This document shows, piece by piece, positions 9,219 to 16,408 of a DNA stretch of 64,000 nt. Within the stretch, counting starts at the first letter, position 1. The number at the start of each line of letters is the position of its first letter. The notes beneath the pieces are model-generated. The model had not been told where the DNA came from. It searched no databases and was given only the letters and a program-made list of their open reading frames with translations. Position numbers and translations under genes: made by a program. Origin of the DNA: Paludibacteraceae bacterium (GTDB lineage: Bacteria; Bacteroidota; Bacteroidia; Bacteroidales; Paludibacteraceae); NCBI GenBank assembly GCA_017479885.1, contig JAFVBR010000005.1, forward strand, positions 1-64,000, written 5' to 3'.

Positions 9219-10613
9219 TTAAAATCCTGAAAAGAGAACTTCCAAGTTCATCGGATTTTCCTTACTTTGTGCTGACTGCAACTCTGTTGCGGTCAGCACT
9301 TGTGTTGGCTTAACTGTTTGCAGACTGCCACTTGCCGTACTCACTACCGGTACTAACACCATACTTAGCGTAGAGTCGTTCTCTATAGGCTCACCTTGCA
9401 AGCGTTTGGTGAGTATAGTAGCAAGATTATATGAGTAGTAATAGTATGTATCGCCCACAGAATCAACCGCCGACATAAGCGATGAAACGATAGCCAGACT
9501 ATCGTTCAGGTGCTTGTCATCAACAAAGAATGTAGGTAGCACATCTTTGCTCAGCAGTAGCATCGACGATGCCGGCTGTGCCCAGTCGTCGCGGTTTTTC
9601 TGTGTTGATGAGCCGGTATAGACATTCTTCACACGCATTGTCATAAGTGCGCGATTGACATACGGACGCTTTTCTCCTACTACATTATGTACGCTTTCGT
9701 ACATCTCGCCTATGGGTATATCTACTTCTGTGTAAATGTTTGCCGGACCAAGCACATAGTTGCTCTCGTCTTGCTCTTGCAGTATCTGCTCTATCTCCCT
9801 TTCGGGATAGAGAATACGATTGACCTGCCTTACCTCTGCGTTGGCGTAGAAAGGCTTGATGTCGTTAACGGTAGTGTCCTTGCCATCAAGCTGATAGGTG
9901 AAGTGATAGTGGAGCGTCATCGTTACCTCCGCTAAATGCAGTATGCTTGCACTGCCGAACTCGCTTGTTATCCACAATCCGCGAAAATGCTTCTCAAAAT
10001 CTTCTTGCGTGGTGAACGACTTGTTGCTTTCAAAGAACTTCTTTGCAAACTCATCTTTCAAACGCACTTGCAGATAGCGTGTCGCCTTGTTTGTTGTTGA
10101 AGATACTATCGTATCCGTAACTTTTGCCGGCACTATCATAACCGCTTCATCGGTCAGTTTTGTCTCTTCCGACGAACTGCAAAAGTCTTCAATGGGCACA
10201 TCCGTAGGGTAGCCTTTCGTGTATTGAAGTGCCTGTTTGTCAATCTCATAAACCGACAAACTGAGCGGGCTGTTGCCATCGCCATACCAAGAGTTATAGT
10301 AAAGAAAAAGGCATACAGAGTCCAGTTCGCTCGTCTCAGGAAAAACGAAACCTTCGGGGCAAGCAAAACCCGTCAGAAGGTCGCAATGCACTGTCCCCCA
10401 ACGAGAATCGCACTCGCCTATAAGAAACGAGTCAGGTGAAGAATATACAGGCTCTGCCAATGTAGAAACAGAACTCAGGGAAAAAGTATCTACACCGACA
10501 ATGATGTTATCCTCCGACGGGAGAATGTCGGCGCCGGCATTTTTTATGTCGTTTTTGCAAGAGCAAAAGAATATAGCAATCAAACTGACTATACCTATCA
10601 ACCGAATACGCAT
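9219..10613 (-). CDS. DUF4270 lipoprotein
   Basis: Exported lipoprotein of the Bacteroidetes DUF4270 family. I chose ATG 10613 because it gives a clean lipoprotein signal (MRIRLIGIVSLIAIFFCSC, lipid Cys at about residue 19); longer versions run into the upstream gene. The body has features typical of the family: DILPSEDNIIVGVDTF near the N-terminus, a SFLIGECDSRWGTV segment and long beta-rich stretches. It follows the glycogen-synthase-like gene by seven bases, so the two are co-transcribed. The molecular role of DUF4270 is not known to me; location in the cell envelope is inferred from the signal. Confidence 0.88.
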   Translation of the reverse strand: MRIRLIGIVSLIAIFFCSCKNDIKNAGADILPSEDNIIVGVDTFSLSSVSTLAEPVYSSPDSFLIGECDSRWGTVHCDLLTGFACPEGFVFPETSELDSVCLFLYYNSWYGDGNSPLSLSVYEIDKQALQYTKGYPTDVPIEDFCSSSEETKLTDEAVMIVPAKVTDTIVSSTTNKATRYLQVRLKDEFAKKFFESNKSFTTQEDFEKHFRGLWITSEFGSASILHLAEVTMTLHYHFTYQLDGKDTTVNDIKPFYANAEVRQVNRILYPEREIEQILQEQDESNYVLGPANIYTEVDIPIGEMYESVHNVVGEKRPYVNRALMTMRVKNVYTGSSTQKNRDDWAQPASSMLLLSKDVLPTFFVDDKHLNDSLAIVSSLMSAVDSVGDTYYYYSYNLATILTKRLQGEPIENDSTLSMVLVPVVSTASGSLQTVKPTQVLTATELQSAQSKENPMNLEVLFSGF

Positions 10614-10620
10614 ATTTTGA

Positions 10621-11469
10621 CTAATTGGCGGGTTTTGGAGGCATGTAGTTGCCGATAAATTCAATGTATTTCTCAGGCGTATCACCGGCATACTGAAGTG
10701 TCGGAATGTCGCTCTGAAGTATGATTTTCTGCAGTTTCGGGTTTATCTCATTCTCGGAAAGGATAAGTGCATCCGAATACTGAACACCCAAACGAATCAA
10801 ATCCAGATATTCTGCGTTCTTGTTTAACAGACAAGTGATGTCAGGATTATGCACTCCCGGAATCTTCAACTTCTCGGAGAACGAAGATGGGAACTTACGA
10901 TTAAACGATTGGTTGTAAAGCGAATATATGATTTTCGTCTGATTAAGGAAAGGCGAGTCTGCAAATGCACGGCGGATATACATAGGTGCTAAAGCCGACA
11001 TCCAACCGCTACAGATAATAGCATCAGGTTTCCAACGAAGTTTGAGTATCGTCTCAAGTGCGCTGCGGGCAAAAAAGATACAACGCTCATCGTTGTCCTC
11101 ATAGTCGATACCTTTCTCGTTCTGAACACCTTTTCTGCCGTGGAAATAATCGTCGTTATCAACAAAATAGACTTGAATGTGTGCTCCCTGTACAGACGCA
11201 ACCTTCAAGAGTAAAGGATGGTCCATCTCGTTGATTATAATGTTCATTCCCGATAGGCGGATAACATCGTGCAGTTGATGACGACGCTCGCTTATCTCGC
11301 CAAACTTTGGCATAAAAATACGCGTTTCCCAACCGTTCAACTGGCATGCTTCGGGTATGTCTCTATTCAGTAAGCGGACAGGGTTGTTAGCCTCTAAAAA
11401 CGGTGCAATCTCTTGGGTTATAAACAAGATACGACCGGTCTGCTTTATTGTTTTTCTGCCACCTTTCAA
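10621..11469 (-). CDS. short glycogen/starch synthase-like protein (GT5 N-terminal half)
   Basis: Resembles only the N-terminal, acceptor-binding half of GT5 glycogen synthase: ILFITQEIAPF, then CQLNGWETRIFMPKFGEISERR, VYFVDNDDYFHGRKG and DAIICSGWMSALAP. At 282 residues it lacks the nucleotide-sugar-binding C-terminal half found in full-length enzymes (about 480), so catalysis is doubtful; a regulatory or scaffold role is possible. The same short form beside panC and DUF4270 is, in my experience of the group, a conserved Bacteroidales neighbourhood rather than a truncation. The start appears to be TTG 11469, preceded by a GGGGGA stretch that could act as a ribosome binding site; no ATG is usable. 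Its promoter is at 11531-11561. Confidence 0.8.
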   Translation of the reverse strand: MKGGRKTIKQTGRILFITQEIAPFLEANNPVRLLNRDIPEACQLNGWETRIFMPKFGEISERRHQLHDVIRLSGMNIIINEMDHPLLLKVASVQGAHIQVYFVDNDDYFHGRKGVQNEKGIDYEDNDERCIFFARSALETILKLRWKPDAIICSGWMSALAPMYIRRAFADSPFLNQTKIIYSLYNQSFNRKFPSSFSEKLKIPGVHNPDITCLLNKNAEYLDLIRLGVQYSDALILSENEINPKLQKIILQSDIPTLQYAGDTPEKYIEFIGNYMPPKPAN

Positions 11470-11530
11470 TTCTTTTTCCCCCTATTGTTTTAGACTGTTA
11501 TTATCGGGCTTTTTGCCCATTTACCAAGTG

Positions 11531-11561
11531 CAAATATACAAAAAATTATTGAATTTTGCAA
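11531..11561 (-). promoter_or_regulatory. promoter of the short synthase / DUF4270 operon
   Basis: Minus strand CTTG (TTG at 11561-11559), 20 bases, TATATTTG (11538-11531). It diverges from the panC promoter within a 178-base gap. Confidence 0.75.
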
Positions 11562-11599
11562 GATTTTCAATAAAATTTTTATTTGTGATAATTATTTTG

Positions 11600-11607
11600 T
11601 ATTTTTG
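11600..11607 (+). promoter_or_regulatory. -7 box of the panC-miaB promoter
   Basis: TATTTTTG, 40 bases before the panC ATG. The -33 element at the right spacing is weak, so only the -7 box is called. Confidence 0.55.
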
Positions 11608-11647
11608 CAGAGTTTTTTCAGAAAGATATATAACTAACTATTTTTAT

Positions 11648-12490
11648 ATGCAAATAATTCATACTCAAAAAGAACTGGCAGAAGTTGCCGGTGCTTGCAA
11701 AACACTTAACAAAACAATCGGACTTGTTCCTACTATGGGAGCGCTTCACGAAGGTCATGCATCGCTCGTTAGGCGTTCGGTTGCTGAAAATATGGTTACA
11801 ATAGTTTCCGTATTTGTCAATCCCACTCAGTTTAACAACAAGGAGGATTTACAAAAATACCCCCGCGACTTGCAAAAAGACGCTGTTTTTCTTCAATCAT
11901 TAGGTGTAGATTTTATTTTTGCTCCGACACCTGAACAGATGTATACTGCCGAGGAGATGTCCTCAACTTTTGAGTTTGACTTTGGCGGTCTGGATCAAGT
12001 GATGGAAGGGCTTTACCGTCCCGGTCATTTCAACGGTGTGGTGCAAGTCGTTTCCAAACTTTTCCGTTTGGCTCAGCCTACCCGTGCGTATTTCGGAGAG
12101 AAAGATTTTCAGCAACTTGCTATCATTCACCGTATGGTTCAGGTTATGAAGTTCTCGGTGCAGATTGTTGATTGTCCTATTGTCAGAGAACAATCAGGTT
12201 TGGCTCTTTCTTCAAGAAACGAACGTCTTACCGAAGAGCAGAAAAAGCAGGCTGTCAATATCTCACATATACTTTTCGAAAGTCGCCAACTGACTGCTTC
12301 ACAGACAGTTGCCCAAGTGCAGAATTGGGTTATTGAGCAAATCGACAGAGTAGAAGGCTTGCGTGTTGAATACTATCAGATTGTTGACCAAACAACTTTG
12401 CAACCAACCGATACCTTTGAGCACGCAATAGGTTGTGTAACAGTCTATTGTGGTGATGTCAGACTCATAGATAACATTAAGTACAATTAG
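11648..12490 (+). CDS. panC: pantoate--beta-alanine ligase
   Basis: Joins pantoate and beta-alanine with ATP hydrolysis to AMP, the last step of pantothenate (coenzyme A precursor) synthesis. The HIGH-like motif appears as PTMGALHEGHASLV, followed by SVFVNPTQFNNKEDL; YFGEKDFQQL and SSRNERL (KMSKS-like region) come later. I chose ATG 11648 (MQIIHTQKEL), giving 280 residues, the usual family length; longer in-frame extensions read back through the promoter. panD, the usual source of beta-alanine, is not adjacent here. miaB follows after 18 bases and is probably co-transcribed. Confidence 0.95.
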   Translation: MQIIHTQKELAEVAGACKTLNKTIGLVPTMGALHEGHASLVRRSVAENMVTIVSVFVNPTQFNNKEDLQKYPRDLQKDAVFLQSLGVDFIFAPTPEQMYTAEEMSSTFEFDFGGLDQVMEGLYRPGHFNGVVQVVSKLFRLAQPTRAYFGEKDFQQLAIIHRMVQVMKFSVQIVDCPIVREQSGLALSSRNERLTEEQKKQAVNISHILFESRQLTASQTVAQVQNWVIEQIDRVEGLRVEYYQIVDQTTLQPTDTFEHAIGCVTVYCGDVRLIDNIKYN

Positions 12491-12508
12491 ACAATTCACA
12501 ATTCATAG

Positions 12509-13843
12509 ATGAAGTATTTCTACATTGAGACCTACGGTTGCCAGATGAATACTGCCGATTCTGAGGTGGTGGCATCAATACTGAAGATGACCGACTATGT
12601 GCTTACCGACGAACTTGAGAAGGCGGATCTTGTTCTGCTTAACACTTGCTCTGTGCGTGATAATGCCGAGCAGCGTATCATTGGTCGTATGCAGGCACTG
12701 AATGCTAAGCGCCGCAAGCAGAAGCAGTTGAAGATTGGCGTTATTGGCTGTATGGCAGAGCGTATGGCAGGCGAACTGACTGAAAAGTATAATGTGGATC
12801 TTGTGGCAGGCCCGGATGCCTACCTTGATTTGCCTAACCTTATAGCACAAGTCGAAAGCGGCAAAAAAGCAGTCAATGTAGAACTCTCTACAACAGAGAC
12901 TTATAGCAATGTGCTGCCTACAAGAATAGGCAAGTCAATTAGCGGTTTTGTCAGTATAATGCGAGGTTGCAACAACTTCTGCACCTATTGTGTTGTTCCT
13001 TATACCCGCGGACGCGAGCGCAGTCGCTCCGTCGAGAGTATTCTTGACGAAGTGAAAGACTTGTGGGCGAAAGGTTATAAAGAAGTAACCCTTTTAGGAC
13101 AAAATGTCAATTCTTACGACTATGTAGTGAAAACCGACAATGCGGAAACCGACCGCCATATCTTTTTCCCTGAACTGTTAGGAATGGTGGCAGACGCTGT
13201 TCCTCAGATGCGTGTCCGATTTACAACTTCTCACCCAAAGGATATGTCCGATGAGACGCTCAAGGTAATAGCGGCTCACGACAATCTTTGCAAGTTCATT
13301 CACCTGCCCGTTCAGAGTGGTAGCAACAAGATTCTCAAACTGATGAACCGTAAATACACGCGCGAGTGGTATCTTGACCGTATTGCCGCCATCCGTCGCA
13401 TACTGCCTGAGGCTACAATAGGTACGGATGTCTTCTGCGGTTTTCACAATGAGACGGAAGAAGATCATCAACAAACGCTATCTTTAATGAAGGAAGTGGG
13501 TTTTGATACGGCTTTTATGTTCAAGTATTCCGAGCGTCCGGGTACCTATGCAAGCAAGCATCTTGAAGATAATGTGCCGGAAGAAACGAAAATCCGCCGT
13601 TTGAACGAGATTATCGCCCTGCAAAACCAACTTTCGCTTGAAAGCAACCGGAAAGAAATAGGCAAAACGGTTGAAGTTTTGGTTGAAGGCTTTTCAAAAC
13701 GCTCTCACGATCAACTCTTTGGCAGGACATCGCAATACAAAACTGTTGTGTTCCCAAGAGAGGGTAGGCATATAGGCGAATTTGTGAAAATTAAAATAGA
13801 AAATTGTAGTGCTGCGACACTTGTTGGCACTCCCGTTTTGTAA
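12509..13843 (+). CDS. miaB: tRNA-2-methylthio-N6-dimethylallyladenosine synthase
   Basis: Radical SAM methylthiotransferase that adds the 2-methylthio group to i6A37 of tRNAs reading UNN codons. The N-terminal domain shows three cluster-binding cysteines in YGCQMN, LNTCSVRDNAEQR and GCMAERM; the radical SAM motif is CNNFCTYC with VVPYTRGRERSRS; a C-terminal TRAM domain (about residues 375-444) completes the enzyme. At 444 residues it fits MiaB rather than the related RimO or MtaB, and SVRDNAEQR is MiaB-like. Second gene of the panC operon, followed by a weak terminator. Confidence 0.95.
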   Translation: MKYFYIETYGCQMNTADSEVVASILKMTDYVLTDELEKADLVLLNTCSVRDNAEQRIIGRMQALNAKRRKQKQLKIGVIGCMAERMAGELTEKYNVDLVAGPDAYLDLPNLIAQVESGKKAVNVELSTTETYSNVLPTRIGKSISGFVSIMRGCNNFCTYCVVPYTRGRERSRSVESILDEVKDLWAKGYKEVTLLGQNVNSYDYVVKTDNAETDRHIFFPELLGMVADAVPQMRVRFTTSHPKDMSDETLKVIAAHDNLCKFIHLPVQSGSNKILKLMNRKYTREWYLDRIAAIRRILPEATIGTDVFCGFHNETEEDHQQTLSLMKEVGFDTAFMFKYSERPGTYASKHLEDNVPEETKIRRLNEIIALQNQLSLESNRKEIGKTVEVLVEGFSKRSHDQLFGRTSQYKTVVFPREGRHIGEFVKIKIENCSAATLVGTPVL

Positions 13844-13884
13844 AGTGAAAATAGCAAAAAAATAATATTTTTTCACTTTTTATT
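13842..13884 (+). terminator. probable terminator after miaB
   Basis: Ten-base AT-rich stem (13842-13851 with 13870-13879) whose loop contains further A/T pairing, ending in a T-rich tail. It starts in the miaB stop codon region. It is weaker than the other terminators in the window because the stem is AT-rich. Confidence 0.5.
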
Positions 13885-13944
13885 GCACAAAGTAAGATTT
13901 TTTACCTAAAAACCGACAAAACGAGTGATTTTTTTGCAAAATTA

Positions 13945-13976
13945 TTTGCATAGTTTGAAAAAATGTACTACTTTTG
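13945..13976 (+). promoter_or_regulatory. promoter of the candidate small RNA
   Basis: TTTG (13945-13948), 20 bases, TACTTTTG (13969-13976): a full consensus promoter. It points at no open reading frame; the transcript would meet an intrinsic terminator about 70 bases later. Confidence 0.75.
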
Positions 13977-13982
13977 CATCGT

Positions 13983-14052
13983 GTTTTTCATGGTATTAGA
14001 TTTAAGGTTAAGTAAAGATTGGGTTGTCGAGATGACAACCTTTCTTTTTTTT
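13983..14052 (+). ncRNA. candidate orphan small RNA (about 70 nt)
   Basis: Between a consensus promoter (13945-13976) and a rho-independent terminator (14022-14052) lies a unit of about 70 bases with no credible reading frame. The body after the predicted start is unstructured and A/T-rich (including TTTAAGGTTAAGTAAAG), then comes the GGTTGTC/GACAACC terminator hairpin. The downstream guanine deaminase gene has its own -7 box after the terminator, so this is unlikely to be just its leader, although an attenuator role is possible. I have an impression of similar units in other Bacteroidales but cannot verify it here. Transcript ends are predicted, not observed. Confidence 0.6.
14022..14052 (+). 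terminator. intrinsic terminator of the candidate small RNA
   Basis: Seven-base stem GGTTGTC (14022-14028) with GACAACC (14034-14040), loop GAGAT, followed by TTTC and eight T. A textbook rho-independent terminator. Confidence 0.85.
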
Positions 14053-14108
14053 CTCCTCATCCTGAACTTGTTTCAGCATCTTTTTTTTCAAAATTGCGAT
14101 TTTTTTTG

Positions 14109-14116
14109 TATATTTG
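14109..14116 (+). promoter_or_regulatory. -7 box of the guanine deaminase promoter
   Basis: TATATTTG, 35 bases before the ATG at 14152. A -33 element at standard spacing is not obvious. Together with the features listed above this accounts for the 308-base gap after miaB. Confidence 0.5.
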
Positions 14117-14151
14117 TGGAAAAATGAATACTTAACCTAATTTTTCTACCA

Positions 14152-15417
14152 ATGAAAATATACAAAGCGCATATTCTCTTTACTAAAGAGAAAGACCATT
14201 TTGAAGTTCTTGAGAATGGTTATATACTTGTAGATAAAGGCGTTGTGGTTGATGTTTGCCAATCATTACCGGAACAATACAAGTCCGTTGAGGTGGTTGA
14301 TTTTGGCGACAAGCTGCTTATTCCGGCTATGAACGATATGCATGTTCATGCACCACAATATCGTAATCAAGGCATCGCAATGGATTTAGAACTTTTGCCT
14401 TGGCTCGACAACTACACATTTCCCGAAGAGAGCAAATACAAAGATGTCAGTTATGCAAAGCGCATGTACAGCCGTTTCGTAGGAGACCTGTGGCGTGTAG
14501 GTACTATGCGTACAGTGGCTTTTGCTACTTTGCACCGCGAGAGTACCCGACTTCTAATGCAACTCTTTCAAAAAGCCGGTATGGGCGCGATGGTAGGTAA
14601 GGTTGATATGAACCGTAACAGTCCCGATACGCTGACTGAGACGGTGGAAGACGCTGTAGCTGCCAACGAAGCCTTGATTGCAGAGTTCAATCAGCCTGAT
14701 GCACTCGTAAGACCTATCATCACACCGCGCTTCGTGCCTTCTTGCACACCTCAGATGCTCCGTGCCTGTGGCGAGTTGGCAAGAAAATACAACCTGCCTG
14801 TTCAGTCGCACCTGTCAGAAAACCGTGGCGAGATAGCATGGGTCAAAGAGTTGGAACCCGAGAGCAAGCACTATGGTGATGCTTACAACCGTTACGGACT
14901 TTTTGGTCAGACACCTACCATTATGGCACACTGCGTCTGGACCGAAGGCGACGAACTTGAGATGATGAAGCAGAACGGCGTTATGGTGGCTCATTGCCCT
15001 ACTTCCAATTTCAATCTCTCTTCAGGTATGGCACCTATACGGACTTTCCTCAACGAAGGTATAAAAGTGGGCTTGGGAAGCGACATAAGTGGCGGACACG
15101 AACTCAGTATATTCAAGATGATGGTATATGCTATTCAGGTTAGCAAGATGCAGTATTGTGCCGATAAAAGCAAACCTTTCCTGACGCTGCCCGAGGCGTT
15201 CTGGATTGCCACTAAGTCTGCCGGCTCGTTCTTCGGCAAGGTGGGCAGTTTCGAGAAGGGTTATGAGTTTGACGCACTTGTGATTGACGACCACGAGCTG
15301 AACCACGACCATTATTCTCTGCTTCACCGTTTGGAGCGGTTTATCTATATCGGCGACGACCGACAGATAGCCCACCGTTTCTGTCGCGGAAAAGAAATAA
15401 CAATTCCTCAAATATAG
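14152..15417 (+). CDS. guaD: guanine deaminase
   Basis: Zinc amidohydrolase converting guanine to xanthine and ammonia. It shows the metal site MHVHAPQYRNQG (guanine-deaminase type, with HAPQY rather than the usual plain HxH), LPWLDNYTFPEE, the cysteine/proline segment SCTPQML, SHLSEN, a HCVW segment and GLGSDISGG. Length (421) fits GuaD. No signal peptide. It is followed after 84 bases by a PnuC-like membrane protein, which could import the base or a nucleoside; that link is inferred from position only. Confidence 0.9.
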   Translation: MKIYKAHILFTKEKDHFEVLENGYILVDKGVVVDVCQSLPEQYKSVEVVDFGDKLLIPAMNDMHVHAPQYRNQGIAMDLELLPWLDNYTFPEESKYKDVSYAKRMYSRFVGDLWRVGTMRTVAFATLHRESTRLLMQLFQKAGMGAMVGKVDMNRNSPDTLTETVEDAVAANEALIAEFNQPDALVRPIITPRFVPSCTPQMLRACGELARKYNLPVQSHLSENRGEIAWVKELEPESKHYGDAYNRYGLFGQTPTIMAHCVWTEGDELEMMKQNGVMVAHCPTSNFNLSSGMAPIRTFLNEGIKVGLGSDISGGHELSIFKMMVYAIQVSKMQYCADKSKPFLTLPEAFWIATKSAGSFFGKVGSFEKGYEFDALVIDDHELNHDHYSLLHRLERFIYIGDDRQIAHRFCRGKEITIPQI

Positions 15418-15501
15418 ATGCCTTAGAAGCCTTAGATGCTTTTGCATCTAAATCTTCTAAGTCCTCTAAGTCTTCTAAAAACCTCTAAATTTTCTAATAC
15501 T
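15418..15501. repeat. CTTAGA/TCTAAG low-complexity spacer with hairpin
   Basis: The spacer between guaD and the next gene is built almost entirely from CTTAGA- and TCTAAG-like words. It includes a perfect eight-base inverted repeat with a TTTT loop (15432-15439 with 15444-15451), then a run of imperfect TCTAAG/TCTAAA units about nine bases apart. A related run of TCTAAAC words lies at 29255-29290. Function unknown. Confidence 0.6.
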
Positions 15502-16299
15502 ATGACACCACAAGAAAAAAAACTTTGGAGTGCCACGATAAAGAATTTGGGCATTTCTATTTTCCTTTATGCTGCATTGTTGGGCATACTTTGGCTTGAC
15601 GAAATTTTTGTTCCACAACTAAAAGGCCTGTTGCTTCATTTCGACGACCCCGCTTGGATAGTTGGTATCCCTGCAAGTATCATCGGTGTGGCGTATATTC
15701 TGACCATAAGAAACCCGATTAACTATACAGGTTTTTATGCAGGTGTAGTAATGTCGGCTTTGTTGGGCATTCAGTTCCTCTTGCAAGGTATGGGCGATAG
15801 TCCTGTTCGTTATTACGATAGTGTGGCTCTGTATTTCTGTGTGTTCATTCCGTTTCAGTTGAAGTCAATTATCAATTGGAAAAAACCGCAGGAAAATGCG
15901 TCGGACAATGGCAGGTTTGAGCCTTCGTTCTTGTCAATGAAAGGAATGATACTGTCCCTTTTGGTTTTTGCTCTCATTGTAGGTGCCGACTATTTGGTAG
16001 GTACTTATCTGTTGCCAAAATCTCAGGAGGCTTTGAATGAGCGTTTTTGGGTGAAGTTCATAAGCGGACTTATGATTGCTTCGTCAGTACTTGCCAATTT
16101 CTGGCTCATCTATCGTAAGAACGACTCGTGGATATATTGGATTATTTATAGTGTTTCAGGCGTTCTGCTCTTCACTATTTTGAACAATATATTCTCTATC
16201 GTCTTGTTTATGTTTTTCCTCTTTATCAACGCTATGGCTGGTATTTCATGGATTAAATCCACCCCGAAAGAGAACTATGGTTGGCTTCGCGGAAAGTGA
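15502..16299 (+). CDS. PnuC-like multispan membrane transporter
   Basis: Integral inner-membrane protein of 265 residues with six to eight hydrophobic segments. Segments near the N-terminus (NLGISIFLYAALLGIL) and the closing part (KNDSWIYWIIYSVSGVLLF, then IFSIVLFMFFLFINAMAGI, then WIK and WLRGK) resemble the PnuC family of nicotinamide riboside and related vitamin transporters. The canonical PnuC motifs are not all evident, so substrate is open. I chose ATG 15502; an upstream in-frame start would translate the repeat spacer. Position after guanine deaminase suggests a nucleobase or nucleoside substrate. Confidence 0.7.
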   Translation: MTPQEKKLWSATIKNLGISIFLYAALLGILWLDEIFVPQLKGLLLHFDDPAWIVGIPASIIGVAYILTIRNPINYTGFYAGVVMSALLGIQFLLQGMGDSPVRYYDSVALYFCVFIPFQLKSIINWKKPQENASDNGRFEPSFLSMKGMILSLLVFALIVGADYLVGTYLLPKSQEALNERFWVKFISGLMIASSVLANFWLIYRKNDSWIYWIIYSVSGVLLFTILNNIFSIVLFMFFLFINAMAGISWIKSTPKENYGWLRGK

Positions 16300-16320
16300 T
16301 GTCCTCACCCTGACACAAAT

Positions 16321-16352
16321 AAAAAATGCAAGCGTTGTCGCTTGCATTTTTT
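16321..16352. terminator. bidirectional intrinsic terminator
   Basis: Perfect 14-base stem (16321-16334 with 16339-16352, core ATGCAAGCG) and TTGT loop. The outer A6/T6 pairs give a U-run in both directions, so it serves both the PnuC-like gene and the convergent BspA-like gene. Confidence 0.88.
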
Positions 16353-16408
16353 AGTATAAGCAATTATTATATCTGAGCCATTATCAAATATAATCAATTA
16401 TCTCCTTC

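Noticed and set aside
10621..11469. Frameshifted full-length glycogen synthase
   Set aside because: No second GT5 half exists in any frame downstream; the following sequence is a DUF4270 lipoprotein with its own signal peptide.
13983..14052. A riboswitch controlling guanine deaminase
   Set aside because: A purine riboswitch would need a three-way junction aptamer; only the terminator hairpin and unpaired sequence are present, and guaD has its own -7 box downstream.
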